Shown: positions 8,313 through 16,758, numbered from the stretch's first letter. The stretch is DNA of 64,000 nucleotides from Aurantiacibacter marinus (GCF_001021555.1 NZ_LDCP01000003.1:367999-431998); one strand, 5' to 3'. The notes: a model not told the origin generated them from the letters alone. Numbers and translations: made by a program.

Positions 8313-9449
8313 CTAAGCGGCTGCAAGCTGTTCTGACAGAAATGCAGCAACGTCTGACAGTGAAACTTCGCGGTCGAGGAAAGCGTCGCCAATTCCGCGC
8401 AGCAGGATGAAGGGCAATGTGCCGCCGTCCATTTTCTTGTCATGCAGCATGTGATCGGCCAGCGCCTGTCCGTCGCATGTCATCCCAAGCGAAGAAATTT
8501 CCGTAGCGAGGCCCGCTGCAGCTATTGCAGAGGTAATCCGCGCCGCATCATTTTCAGACAGAAACCCGCGCTGCGCCGAATATCGTGCGGCCAGCACCAT
8601 CCCCATTGCCACTGCTTCGCCGTGCAGCAAGCGGTCCGAATATCCGGTCTCCGCCTCCAGCGCGTGGCCGAAGGTATGGCCAAGGTTCAGCAGCGCCCGG
8701 GCGCCCGAGGTCTCCCGCTCATCCTCCGCCACAATCCGCGCTTTGGCGGCGATGCTGGAGGTTACAGCGTACTTCACGGCCTCGCGGTCATGATCCAGCA
8801 CCTTGGCGCCGTTTTCCTCGCACCATGCGAAAAAATCTGCATCGCCGAGAATGCCGTATTTGATAACCTCCGCGTAACCGCAGCGCAGTTCGCGAAGGGG
8901 CAGGGTTCGCAAGGCGGAAGTATCGGCCAGCACCAAAGAAGGCTGATGAAATGCGCCGACAAGATTCTTGCCCGCCGCCACATTGATCGCGGTCTTGCCG
9001 CCAACGCTCGAATCGACCTGTGCCAGCAAGGTGGTTGGCAACTGCACGAATTTGCAGCCGCGTTTCAGGATCGATGCAGCAAATCCGGTGAGGTCACCGA
9101 TCACGCCTCCGCCAAGCGCGAAAATTGTATCACCGCGCTCAACGCCGCGTTCGAGCAGCCAGTCGATCAATTCTTGCAACACCTCCCAGCTTTTCGCACC
9201 TTCGCCCGGCTCGGTGATGAACCAGTCGATTTCGTAACCGTCAGATGCGAGCGAATGGGCAACAATTTCGCCGTGATGCGCGAACGCATTCTGGTCGGTT
9301 ACAAAGGGGATCTTGCGCCGGCTGTCATATCCACCTGCGTGATAGCGTTCGATGAATTCACCAGCTTGCACGACTGTGTCGTCCAGCAAGCCATCATCCA
9401 CCCGCACCATATAGCTGCGACCGGCGAGATGGACTTTTACGTCAGCCAT
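8313..9449 (-). CDS. aroB: 3-dehydroquinate synthase
   Basis: 378-aa NAD- and metal-dependent enzyme of the shikimate pathway that cyclises DAHP to 3-dehydroquinate. It shows the NAD-binding glycine-rich block ALGGGVIGDLTGFAAS, the PTTLLAQVDSSVGGKT active-site stretch, and the metal-binding NLGHTFGHALE motif. Its start overlaps the 3' end of aroK by 13 bp, so the two are translated from one mRNA in the order aroK-aroB, the usual proteobacterial arrangement. It converges on the isoaspartyl peptidase gene with only 7 bp between the stops and no obvious terminator. Confidence 0.97.
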   Translation of the reverse strand: MADVKVHLAGRSYMVRVDDGLLDDTVVQAGEFIERYHAGGYDSRRKIPFVTDQNAFAHHGEIVAHSLASDGYEIDWFITEPGEGAKSWEVLQELIDWLLERGVERGDTIFALGGGVIGDLTGFAASILKRGCKFVQLPTTLLAQVDSSVGGKTAINVAAGKNLVGAFHQPSLVLADTSALRTLPLRELRCGYAEVIKYGILGDADFFAWCEENGAKVLDHDREAVKYAVTSSIAAKARIVAEDERETSGARALLNLGHTFGHALEAETGYSDRLLHGEAVAMGMVLAARYSAQRGFLSENDAARITSAIAAAGLATEISSLGMTCDGQALADHMLHDKKMDGGTLPFILLRGIGDAFLDREVSLSDVAAFLSEQLAAA

Positions 9450-10015
9450 TGATCAAGACTTTCCACAATTCTCGCGACAGCCACGTGATGCGGGCCGGTA
9501 TCGCTTTTCACATGAATAGGCGCCTGCGAATAGGCGTGCTCTCGCTCCGCCTTCATCTTGGCGACCTTGGCGGGAATATCTCCGGTGCGCAGCAGGGGCC
9601 TGCGATCATTCCGACTGACCCGTTCGACCAGGGTTTCAAGTTCCGCATCAAGCCATATAGCGACGCCCTGCTGAAGGATAAGGTCACGCGTTTCGGGTTG
9701 CAGAAAGGCACCGCCGCCAGTTGCGATCACGCTGCCACTGCCGCTTTCCTCCATCAGCCGCGCGATCACGCGGCGTTCTCCATCGCGAAAGTAATCCTCT
9801 CCGAATTTGTCGAATACTTCGGCGACGGACATATTGGCGGCTTCGACGATCTCGTCGTCCGCATCAGTGAAATCCATTCCCATCGTCGCAGCCAGCTTGC
9901 GGCCGACGGTAGATTTGCCCACACCCATCATACCAACCAGCACCAACGGCCCGCGCAGGCGCGCACGGACGGAGCTGATCAAAGTCTCATCAGGCAGATC
10001 ACGGGCAATGGTCAT
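9437..10015 (-). CDS. aroK: Shikimate kinase
   Basis: 192-aa P-loop kinase that phosphorylates shikimate with ATP, two enzymatic steps after AroB in aromatic amino acid synthesis. It shows Walker A GMMGVGKST, the substrate-binding aspartate region FTDADDEI, a GGGAF substrate-binding block and the lid with RNDRRPLLR. It is first in the aroK-aroB operon, with a 13-bp overlap into aroB. Upstream, a 93-bp divergent gap separates it from the small membrane protein gene. Confidence 0.96.
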   Translation of the reverse strand: MTIARDLPDETLISSVRARLRGPLVLVGMMGVGKSTVGRKLAATMGMDFTDADDEIVEAANMSVAEVFDKFGEDYFRDGERRVIARLMEESGSGSVIATGGGAFLQPETRDLILQQGVAIWLDAELETLVERVSRNDRRPLLRTGDIPAKVAKMKAEREHAYSQAPIHVKSDTGPHHVAVARIVESLDQWLT

Positions 10016-10108
10016 TGCCGCATGGCCTATAGTTGGGCTAACCGCGCTGGCAAGGTCGTCCCGAATTTTGTCCGGATGGCGATGTGAAAATAGGGAAGCG
10101 GTTACACG

Positions 10109-10249
10109 GTGTCGAAACGCCTGTTGTTCATTCTGATTGCCTTCGGCGGTTTGCTGTTTTTGCTGCTAGTGGTAGCTTGGCTGGATGGCGGACGCGTGGA
10201 ACAGCGGCAAATTGTGGAGCCTGTAAGCGTGCCGGAGAATAATCTGTGA
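10109..10249 (+). CDS. 46-aa single-span membrane protein, translationally coupled to the next gene
   Basis: Open frame from GTG at 10109 to TGA at 10247-10249 encodes 46 aa. After a short basic start (MSKR) comes a ~20-residue hydrophobic helix (LLFILIAFGGLLFLLLVVAW), then an acidic/polar tail. The stop overlaps the GTG start of the 637-aa secreted protein in the pattern GTGA, strong evidence that it is translated. A weak Shine-Dalgarno (AGGGAAG, 10092-10098) lies upstream. The topology suggests a small inner-membrane partner with a periplasmic tail; function unknown. It is short enough to be missed by gene callers. Confidence 0.65.
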   Translation: MSKRLLFILIAFGGLLFLLLVVAWLDGGRVEQRQIVEPVSVPENNL

Positions 10250-12159
10250 AGCGAATTACATTTCTGCTGGGTAGTGCAGCGCTTGCGCTGACCGCCACCG
10301 TTCCTTTGGCGGCTGGCGCGTTGGCGACCGGTACACTGGCTACTGGGCCGGAAGACCTTTTGCCGCCCGCTTTTCGCAATCCGCCTCCGCAACCAAGATC
10401 AACGCCGAGTCCTGCGCCTGCACCCGCGCCAACCCCTACGGCTTCTGCTGCGCGGCCCGCTACGCCGTCGGCGCCGGCAGCAGGGTCAACGTCCACGCCC
10501 GTCGTGCAGTCTGTCCCTTCCACCGGAAGCAGCACCAGCGGCAGCTCAAGTGAATCTTCCGGAGATTCGCCCTTGCCGAGCAGTTTCCCGAGCCTGAGGG
10601 AGCTGGAATCGATGGAGGCGGACGAGATCAACGAGGTCCTCGGCCTGCGTCCCAAATTTGATATTCCCGCTGCCGCGCGGCGTTCTGCGGCCGAGGTCGG
10701 GGTAATTTCGGAAGCCGAGGGCGGTTTTGCGGCGGGTTCGCTTGCCGGGCAGCCTGCGCGGCTGGTGCTTGCTGCACTCAGAGCCAGTGATGGTCCTGTT
10801 GTGTCGCGCTGGGGCCACATTCTGTTGCGCCGCGTCCTGGCGAGCCGGTTGGACACGCCACGGGGTCTTGATCCTGTCGATTTTGCTGCTCTTCGCGCAC
10901 GCGCCTTGAACGGTATGGGCGAGGCCGTTGTGGCCCGCGCGCTGGTGCAGGATGTCGATGGCGGCAATTACAACAACGCGCTGACCAATGCGGCCTTCAA
11001 TTCCTATGTCGCCTCAGCGGACCTGCTCGGCATGTGTCCGGTTGCGCGGTTGCAACCCAGCCAGCGTGACGATGGCGAGTGGGAATTGATGCTGGCAATA
11101 TGCTCTGCCTATCTGGGTGAAGCGCGCGGTGCAGATCGCAGATTGGGCAGGGCGCTGGGCAATGGCATTGCACCGGAAATCGATGTTCGACTGGCACAGC
11201 GTTTTGCAGGCGCAGCTGGCGAAGGCGGCCGCGCGGTCAATATCGAATGGGACGGCGTTGAAGAGCTCACCCCATGGCGGTTCGCTCTGTCGCGTGCGCT
11301 CGGGGTGGAAATTCCCGCTGGATTGCGCAGCAGCGGTTCCGCCATGCTGGATTACAGCGAAGTTTTGATCCCCGCGTCTCCATTGCTGGACCGTGTGGCG
11401 GCATCGGATCGTGCTGGTGGGCAAGGGCTTATGTCATCTGCTGCAATGGTCGATCTTTACGCGCAGTTCTGGGCCAGTGATGAATATTCCCAGGAAGACA
11501 AGATCGCGGCGGGGCTGCTACGCCAGGCCTATGCTGCCAGAACAGTAACCGCGCGCGTCGCCGCAATGCGTGAGCTGTGGGAAGGCGATGAGACTTTTGG
11601 GCGGCACGTGTTGACGGCCTATGCCGCAGCGCGCCTCCCGGTGAGGCAGGACCTGGTCGAAGATGCCGCTCCGCTGATCGCCTCCATGTTGTCCGCCGGT
11701 CTCGATCGCAGTGCAATGCGATGGGGTTCTGTAGTATCCGAGGGCACCGAAGGCTGGGCCTTGCTTGCGATTGCGCAGCCAGAACGCAGCGGCCCCGTAA
11801 GCTCTGGCGCGGTCAGTGATTTTATCAGCGATGACCTGAGCGAAGGGCAGCGCAAATCTGCATTTCTGGTGGCAGGCCTTGCTGGTCTTGGACGGCTCGA
11901 AGCAGATGACTTTGCGGATCTCGCCGATGATTTGGGCGTGAACTATTCGCGGTCGAGCGCCTGGAGTGACAAGATTGGTCGCGCGGCCCAGGTCGATAAT
12001 CAGGCGCTGGTCGCGCTGCTCGCCGGTGTGGGGATGCAGGGCACAAGCTGGGATCAGATGACCCCGCGCCAACTCTATCACATCGTGTCCGCTCTTACCC
12101 GGGTGGGTCTTTCAGCCGAAGCGCGCATGATCGCCGCAGAGGCTGTTTCGCGCGGGTAG
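10246..12159 (+). CDS. Large exported protein of unknown function with Pro/Ala/Ser-rich linker
   Basis: 637 aa from GTG at 10246. Residues 1-28 form a signal peptide. Residues ~35-110 are a low-complexity linker of Pro, Ala, Thr, Ser and Gly. The remaining ~500 residues are rich in Ala, Leu and Arg with no family I recognise; they look alpha-helical, like a repeat solenoid (many ALxRAL-type stretches). It shares a 4-nt GTGA overlap with the preceding 46-aa membrane protein and sits 17 bp before xerD, so it is probably in the same operon. Periplasmic or surface location is inferred. A cell-envelope scaffold or TPR-like protein is one possibility, without direct evidence. Confidence 0.8.
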   Translation: MKRITFLLGSAALALTATVPLAAGALATGTLATGPEDLLPPAFRNPPPQPRSTPSPAPAPAPTPTASAARPATPSAPAAGSTSTPVVQSVPSTGSSTSGSSSESSGDSPLPSSFPSLRELESMEADEINEVLGLRPKFDIPAAARRSAAEVGVISEAEGGFAAGSLAGQPARLVLAALRASDGPVVSRWGHILLRRVLASRLDTPRGLDPVDFAALRARALNGMGEAVVARALVQDVDGGNYNNALTNAAFNSYVASADLLGMCPVARLQPSQRDDGEWELMLAICSAYLGEARGADRRLGRALGNGIAPEIDVRLAQRFAGAAGEGGRAVNIEWDGVEELTPWRFALSRALGVEIPAGLRSSGSAMLDYSEVLIPASPLLDRVAASDRAGGQGLMSSAAMVDLYAQFWASDEYSQEDKIAAGLLRQAYAARTVTARVAAMRELWEGDETFGRHVLTAYAAARLPVRQDLVEDAAPLIASMLSAGLDRSAMRWGSVVSEGTEGWALLAIAQPERSGPVSSGAVSDFISDDLSEGQRKSAFLVAGLAGLGRLEADDFADLADDLGVNYSRSSAWSDKIGRAAQVDNQALVALLAGVGMQGTSWDQMTPRQLYHIVSALTRVGLSAEARMIAAEAVSRG

Positions 12160-12176
12160 AGCCGGGCGTGCGCGCA

Positions 12177-13058
12177 ATGCCTTCCACAATAGACAGCTTT
12201 CTGGCGATGCTCGCTGCCGAACGCGGCGCGGCGGCCAATACCTTGCAGGCTTACCGGCGTGACCTTGATGGCAGCGAAAATGTTGTGGGCGATCTTTTGA
12301 CAGCTTCGCGTGACGATTTGTCCGGGCTTACCCGGGCATGGGCCGATCTGGCCCCCTCGACTGTCGCCCGCAAGATTTCGGCCTTACGTCAGTTTTATGG
12401 CTTTTGCGCGGATGAAGGTTTGCGCGATGACGATCCTTCGACCGCGCTTTCGCGCCCGCAAGCGCGGCGGCCCTTGCCGAAAATTCTCTCGCATGATGAT
12501 GTCGGACGCATGTTCATTCGCGCCGAGGAAGAGGCTGCTGGCGATCGACCGGCAGCGGTGCGGACGCTGGCACTGCTGGAATTGCTTTATGGTTCGGGCT
12601 TGCGCGCGAGTGAACTGGTTACGCTCCCGGTCAGCGCAGTCCCGCGTGATGCGCCGTTTCTGACGATTACGGGCAAGGGTGGGCAGCAGCGCATGGTCCC
12701 TGTGTCCCGCCGCGCGCAGTCGGCCATGGCCCGGTGGATGGCCGTACGGGCGGAGGATGGCTCGCCGCAGCTCTTTCCATCTCGCAAAGGGCACATCAGC
12801 CGTATTCGCCTGTATCAACTGGTGAAAGAACTGGCCGCGCGCGCCGATCTTGATCCTGCCAAAGTCAGTCCGCACGTCTTGCGTCACGCCTTTGCCACGC
12901 ATTTGCTGGAAGGCGGCGCAGACCTGCGCGTGCTGCAAACATTGCTCGGTCATGCCGATATTGCGACGACGCAAATCTACACGCATGTCGATTCCGCGCG
13001 GCTGGTTGCGCTGGTGAACGAGCGACATCCTCTTGCAGGCAAGGGCGCGGGGGGGTAG
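12177..13058 (+). CDS. xerD: Tyrosine recombinase XerD
   Basis: 293-aa site-specific recombinase that with XerC resolves chromosome dimers at dif. An N-terminal SAM-like DNA-binding domain (to about residue 95) precedes the catalytic domain. Catalytic residues are visible: Arg in YGSGLRASELV, Lys in TGKGGQQR, HVLRHAFATH (His, Arg), GHADIATTQIYTH (His and nucleophilic Tyr). I use the ATG at 12177; a GTG at 12168 is in frame. XerD rather than XerC is inferred from its place directly upstream of accA, as in related genomes. The gene lies 17 bp after the large exported protein. Confidence 0.9.
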   Translation: MPSTIDSFLAMLAAERGAAANTLQAYRRDLDGSENVVGDLLTASRDDLSGLTRAWADLAPSTVARKISALRQFYGFCADEGLRDDDPSTALSRPQARRPLPKILSHDDVGRMFIRAEEEAAGDRPAAVRTLALLELLYGSGLRASELVTLPVSAVPRDAPFLTITGKGGQQRMVPVSRRAQSAMARWMAVRAEDGSPQLFPSRKGHISRIRLYQLVKELAARADLDPAKVSPHVLRHAFATHLLEGGADLRVLQTLLGHADIATTQIYTHVDSARLVALVNERHPLAGKGAGG

Positions 13059-13067
13059 CGGCAGGAA

Positions 13068-14027
13068 ATGGCTTCATTCCTTGAATTCGAGAAACCGGTC
13101 GCCGAACTTGAAGCGAAGATCGCTGATCTGCGATCTGCCGCTGGTGAAGATGGCGATGTCGATATTTCCAACGAACTGCAGCGGCTCGAGCTGAAAAGCG
13201 CGCGGCTGCTGGAATCCACCTATGCCAATCTGTCACCGTGGCAGAAAACGCAGGTTGCCCGGCATTCCAGTCGGCCGCATTTTCACGATTACGTGGCATT
13301 GGGCTTTGATCATTTCATGCCGCTTGGCGGGGATCGTCTCTATGGCGACGATCAGGCGATCATGGGCGGTTTGGCAACGTTGAGGGGCCGCAAGGTCGTT
13401 CTGATCGGCCATGAAAAAGGCAATGATACCGAAAGCCGCATCCGGCACAATTTCGGCATGGGCAAGCCGGAAGGCTATCGCAAGGCGATTCGCCTGATGG
13501 AATTGGCGGACCGATTCGGCCTGCCGGTTGTGACCCTGGTGGATACGTCTGGTGCGTTTCCAGGAATCGAAGCGGAAGAACGCGGACAGGCTGAGGCGAT
13601 TGCGCGCTCCACGGAAGCCTGTCTTGGCCTTGGTGTTCCTATGGTGGCGGCCATTGTGGGCGAGGGCGGTTCCGGCGGGGCAGTGGCACTTGCCAGCGCG
13701 GAACGTGTGCTGATGTTCCAATATGCGGTCTATTCGGTAATCTCTCCGGAAGGGTGTGCGTCGATACTATGGCGCACGGCGGAAAAAGCTCCACAAGCGG
13801 CAGAGGCGATGAAGCTGACGGCGCAAAACCTGCTTGATCTCAAGGTGATAGACCGGATCGTTCAGGAACCGATTGGCGGTGCACATCGTGATCCCGCCGC
13901 TGCTGTGGCTAGCCTTGCAGATGCCATTGATGACGAGTTGGAGGCGCTGTGCGTGCTTCCGGCGGAACAGCTTCGCCGGCAGCGCGAGGACCGCTTCCTG
14001 GCCATCGGGCGCGATTTGCCAAATTGA
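13068..14027 (+). CDS. accA: Acetyl-CoA carboxylase carboxyltransferase subunit alpha
   Basis: 319-aa subunit that, with AccD, transfers CO2 from carboxybiotin to acetyl-CoA, the committed step of fatty acid synthesis. It has the N-terminal helical region with FLEFEKPVAELEAKI, the crotonase-like core with GHEKGNDT, NFGMGKPEGYRKA, VDTSGAFPGIEAEERGQ and the oxyanion-hole block GEGGSGGAVALA, then YSVISPEGCASILW. Length is normal for proteobacterial AccA. Start ATG lies 9 bp after xerD. A small 5-bp hairpin (14027-14040) follows the stop. Confidence 0.97.
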   Translation: MASFLEFEKPVAELEAKIADLRSAAGEDGDVDISNELQRLELKSARLLESTYANLSPWQKTQVARHSSRPHFHDYVALGFDHFMPLGGDRLYGDDQAIMGGLATLRGRKVVLIGHEKGNDTESRIRHNFGMGKPEGYRKAIRLMELADRFGLPVVTLVDTSGAFPGIEAEERGQAEAIARSTEACLGLGVPMVAAIVGEGGSGGAVALASAERVLMFQYAVYSVISPEGCASILWRTAEKAPQAAEAMKLTAQNLLDLKVIDRIVQEPIGGAHRDPAAAVASLADAIDDELEALCVLPAEQLRRQREDRFLAIGRDLPN

Positions 14028-14142
14028 CCTGCAAACGCAGGATTGCAAATTGTATTGGGAACATTGAACGGGACTGATGGGTTCACACTCTGATCATCGG
14101 GCATAAAGCATGTTCGATATGAAAGGGTTGGAGGAAATACCT

Positions 14143-15630
14143 ATGCCGCATCCATTGTCTCGCAAAATCAAGGCCGCCGCTTTTGCTGGCGCCGCATCGC
14201 TCGCGCTTTCTGCTTGTGCCACGGTGCCCGGTGCCAACGTTGCACCAGGATCGCCGATAACGGCAGAAGAAGCCGCGCAGGGCGCGCAGTATCACCCGCA
14301 ATTTGTGGCCGAATTTGGCGGCGAAATGACCGGACCTTATGCCAGCTATGTCCAGCAGGTCGGCGCCAACGTGGCCGTCCAGTCCGGACTTGCGAACAGC
14401 CGTGATGCTTTTGACGTGACCCTGCTGAATTCCAGCGTTAACAATGCCTTCGCCGTTCCCGGCGGGTATGTGTATGCCACGCGCCAGCTCGTCAATCTGA
14501 TGAATAACGAGGCAGAACTTGCAGCCGTGTTGGGCCACGAAGTCGGCCATGTCGCCGCACGTCATTCCGCCCGCCGTCAGGCAGCCGCGCAGCGCAACCA
14601 GATCCTTGGTGTTGGCGGGGCGATCCTCTCGTCAGTCTTGCTTGGTGGTAACAACCCGCTTGGCCAACAGCTCTCGCAGCTTTCGTTACAGGGTTCGCAG
14701 CTCGCCACGCTGAGTTACTCGCGCAACCAGGAACTCGAGGCCGATCAGCTCGGCATCCAGTATCTGAACCGTGCAGGATATGATCCGCGCGCAATGGCAA
14801 CGCTGTTGCAAAGTCTTGCCGCACAAAATCAGCTCGATGCGCAATTGCAGGGCCGCGACAATGCGACAATCCCGGAATGGGCATCAACGCACCCCGATCC
14901 AGCCAGCCGCGTGCAAAGTGCGGCGCAACTGGCCGGCAATGCCACCGGCGTAACCAATCGCGAAACTTTCCTCAGCCGCATTGACGGTATGGTCTACGGC
15001 GATGATCCTGCGCAAGGCGTCATCGAGGGCCGGCAGTTCATTCACCCTGAGCTGCGTCTTAGCTTCACGGCACCGCAGGGCTTCTACATGGTCAACGGGA
15101 CCCGTGCAGTATCGATCAATGGCGATGCAGGCAGGGCGCAGTTGACGACCGGCCCGTATAACAATGATTTGAATAGCTATTTGCGGTCGGTTTTTCAGTC
15201 GATTGGCGGTGATCAGCAGCAACTTGCCCCGGCAAATGTGCAGCGGACGACGATTAACGGACTGCCTGCAGCCTATGGCACGGCAACGGTCAACAATGGG
15301 CAGCAGCAAGTGGATGTGACCGTATTTGCATACGAGTTTTCACCAAACCAGGCCTTCCATTTCCAGGCAATTACGCCTGCGGGACAGGCCGGGACGTTCA
15401 ATTCGCTGTTTAATTCGATGCGCCGCATCACGGCAAGCGAAGCTGGCAGCGTAATTCCGCGCCGGATCGACATCATCACCGCAGCGCGAAGCGATACTGT
15501 CGCGTCTCTGGCACGCAGAATGGCTTACACCGATGGGCAGGAGGCACGTTTCCGCGTGCTGAACGGGCTCGGTTCGGGGGGGCAGATTGTGCCGGGACAG
15601 CAATACAAGATTGTTGTTCGCGCCAACTGA
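14143..15630 (+). CDS. M48-family zinc metalloprotease, lipoprotein, with LysM-like C-terminus
   Basis: 495 aa from ATG 14143. GGAGG at 14130-14134 fixes this start over an in-frame ATG at 14110. The signal peptide ends in a lipobox (LALSAC), implying an outer-membrane or periplasmic lipoprotein. The M48 catalytic site is HEVGH, with the third zinc ligand in the downstream ELEADQLGIQY block (Glu). An NNAFAVPGGYVY stretch precedes the HExxH motif, as in BepA/LoiP-type proteases that handle outer-membrane protein assembly. The last ~50 residues (DTVASLARRMAY, VLNGL, VPGQQYKIV) resemble a LysM peptidoglycan-binding motif. Role in envelope protein quality control is inferred from the family. Confidence 0.9.
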   Translation: MPHPLSRKIKAAAFAGAASLALSACATVPGANVAPGSPITAEEAAQGAQYHPQFVAEFGGEMTGPYASYVQQVGANVAVQSGLANSRDAFDVTLLNSSVNNAFAVPGGYVYATRQLVNLMNNEAELAAVLGHEVGHVAARHSARRQAAAQRNQILGVGGAILSSVLLGGNNPLGQQLSQLSLQGSQLATLSYSRNQELEADQLGIQYLNRAGYDPRAMATLLQSLAAQNQLDAQLQGRDNATIPEWASTHPDPASRVQSAAQLAGNATGVTNRETFLSRIDGMVYGDDPAQGVIEGRQFIHPELRLSFTAPQGFYMVNGTRAVSINGDAGRAQLTTGPYNNDLNSYLRSVFQSIGGDQQQLAPANVQRTTINGLPAAYGTATVNNGQQQVDVTVFAYEFSPNQAFHFQAITPAGQAGTFNSLFNSMRRITASEAGSVIPRRIDIITAARSDTVASLARRMAYTDGQEARFRVLNGLGSGGQIVPGQQYKIVVRAN

Positions 15631-15726
15631 CGGCGGATTCGCGCCTTGATGAACTACAGGAGGGCTGCTCTTTACCGGGTGGCCCTTCTCGTATCTGCAG
15701 CCTGTCTGTAAATAGCGGACACAGAA

Positions 15727-15754
15727 AAGGGCGACAGGTTTCCCTGCCGCCCTT
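15727..15754. terminator. Bidirectional intrinsic terminator, copy A
   Basis: AAGGGCGACAGG (15727-15738), loop TTTC, CCTGCCGCCCTT (15743-15754) with one A-C mismatch. T-runs follow in both directions, so it can end both the M48 protease transcript and the minus-strand pilin gene. A near-identical copy lies at 16157-16184. Confidence 0.85.
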
Positions 15755-15778
15755 TTTTCTTGCCGTGAGGCGAAGCGA

Positions 15779-15973
15779 TTAGCCTGCTGCGTCGGCGTTG
15801 GCAGTGTTCGCTTCGGTCAGCTCGGTCTTCACGTTGTTGAAGGTTGTGCTGAGTTCTTCGCCGAGGCTCTGCAATGCGGTGATAGCAGCAACGGCGATAA
15901 GGGCAGCAATCAGGCCATACTCAATAGCGGTCGCGCCTTGCTCGTCACGGATGATAGATTTGAAGAAAGCCAT
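15779..15973 (-). CDS. flp: Flp/Fap-type pilin (type IVb prepilin), copy A
   Basis: 64-aa prepilin. A short basic leader of 13 residues ends in EQG, followed by ATAIEYGLIAALI: class III signal peptide with cleavage after Gly13, Glu at mature position 5 and Tyr at 6, typical of Flp pilins processed by a TadV-type peptidase. One hydrophobic helix follows, then a polar tail ending ANADAAG. An AGGAGA Shine-Dalgarno precedes the ATG at 15973. It is ~85-90% identical in amino acids to copy B at 16210-16404, with which it shares upstream and terminator sequences. No tad/cpa secretion genes are in the window. Confidence 0.92.
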   Translation of the reverse strand: MAFFKSIIRDEQGATAIEYGLIAALIAVAAITALQSLGEELSTTFNNVKTELTEANTANADAAG

Positions 15974-16041
15974 TTGTCGTCTCCTGATTTTGGTCTTCAA
16001 TACCCATTTCGACTAGGTGTATTTATTCGACGCAACCCGAC

Positions 16042-16069
16042 TAAGGGTTTTTCCTTGAAAAATTCCTAA
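16042..16069 (-). promoter_or_regulatory. Conserved upstream box of flp copy A
   Basis: A 28-nt block starting TAAGGG and ending TTCCTAA on the plus strand is repeated at 16474-16501 with 23 of 28 positions identical. It sits 69 nt upstream of the start codon here and 70 nt upstream in copy B. The constant distance suggests a promoter or regulator site for the minus-strand pilin genes; which factor binds is unknown. Confidence 0.45.
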
Positions 16070-16156
16070 CGCACCTCGCATTGTTTGCGGCGGATCAGTC
16101 GTGCCAAAACATTGGCTAAAATGACCATGTCTGCGTGTGCGCTGCAGACAAAAAGA

Positions 16157-16184
16157 AAGGGCGACAGGTTTCCCTGCCGCCCTT
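16157..16184. terminator. Intrinsic terminator, copy B
   Basis: Same 12-bp stem as at 15727-15754 (AAGGGCGACAGG / CCTGCCGCCCTT, loop TTTC). On the minus strand it is followed by a T-rich run, so it ends the transcript of flp copy B before copy A's upstream region. Confidence 0.8.
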
Positions 16185-16209
16185 CTTTTCTTGCCGTGAG
16201 GCGAAGCGA

Positions 16210-16404
16210 TTAGGCTGCTGCGTCGGCGTTGGCAGTGTTCGCTTCGGTCAGCTCGGTCTTCACGTTGTTGAAGGTTGTGCTGAGTTCTTCACCGAGGCTC
16301 TGCATTGCGGTGATGGCGGCAACAGCGATAAGAGCGGCAATCAGGCCATACTCGATGGCGGTTGCACCCTGCTCGTCACGGATCATGTTCTTGAAGAAAG
16401 TCAT
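16210..16404 (-). CDS. flp: Flp/Fap-type pilin (type IVb prepilin), copy B
   Basis: 64-aa prepilin. A 13-residue leader ends in EQG, cleavage before ATAIEYGLIAALI, Glu at mature position 5. It differs from copy A mainly in the leader (MTFFKNMIRD), one Ala/Met position in the helix and the last residue (Ala rather than Gly). An AGGAGA Shine-Dalgarno lies ahead of the ATG at 16404. The gene has its own upstream box (16474-16501) and terminator (16157-16184), so each copy appears to be an independent transcription unit. Confidence 0.92.
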   Translation of the reverse strand: MTFFKNMIRDEQGATAIEYGLIAALIAVAAITAMQSLGEELSTTFNNVKTELTEANTANADAAA

Positions 16405-16473
16405 TTATAGTCTCCTGGTTAAAGTCTTCGGTACCCGGTTCGCCTGGTTTCCCAGATTGAACATCTCCCCAAT

Positions 16474-16501
16474 TAAGGGACATTCCTTGAGAAAGTCCTA
16501 A
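16474..16501 (-). promoter_or_regulatory. Conserved upstream box of flp copy B
   Basis: Partner of the box at 16042-16069 (23 of 28 identical), 70 nt upstream of the copy B start. The shared core is TAAGGG-N3-TTCCTTGA-N-AAA-N-TCCTAA on the plus strand. It ends 7 nt before the stop of the third pilin gene. Interpreted as a promoter or activator site; not proven. Confidence 0.45.
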
Positions 16502-16508
16502 TTCGGCC

Positions 16509-16691
16509 TCAAGATTTTGGATCGCTTACTTTGGTCGAAACAAATTCCCACATCGCAATCGTTTCGGTTGCGAGTCCCTGAAGAGCCGTAATCATGGCAA
16601 TCACGATCAATGCAGCGATGAGACCGTATTCGACAGCCGTCGCGCCCAGATCATCTTGCAATAGCTGCTTCAGGAAATTCTTAGCCGACAC
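16509..16691 (-). CDS. flp: Third Flp/Fap-type pilin, divergent
   Basis: 60 aa from GTG at 16691, with AGGGGA just upstream. The leader ends in DDLG, cleavage before ATAVEYGLIAALI, again with Glu at mature position 5. The tail (WEFVSTKVSDPKS) differs completely from copies A and B, so this is an older paralogue. The same frame stays open upstream to 16838 but those residues do not look like a leader, so the GTG start is preferred. No strong terminator lies between it and copy B's upstream box. It diverges from mutT. Confidence 0.85.
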   Translation of the reverse strand: MSAKNFLKQLLQDDLGATAVEYGLIAALIVIAMITALQGLATETIAMWEFVSTKVSDPKS

Positions 16692-16758
16692 AGGATTGTC
16701 CCCTATTGGTAGAGCGCGATGATGCCGAATTGCATGGCTAGGGGTTAAGAATTGGTTG

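Larger units (their letters stand above)
15727..16501. repeat. Tandem duplication unit: terminator + flp gene + upstream box (period ~430 bp)
   Basis: Unit A (15727-16069) and unit B (16157-16501) share, in the same order, the terminator hairpin, the pilin coding sequence and a 28-nt upstream box. Identity is highest in the terminator and the 3' half of the gene and lower in the spacer between gene and box. The duplication therefore included regulatory signals. Confidence 0.85.

Noticed and set aside
12177..13058. Tyrosine recombinase as evidence for an integrated mobile element
   Set aside because: Its motifs and place beside accA fit the housekeeping XerD; no attachment site or phage genes are around it.
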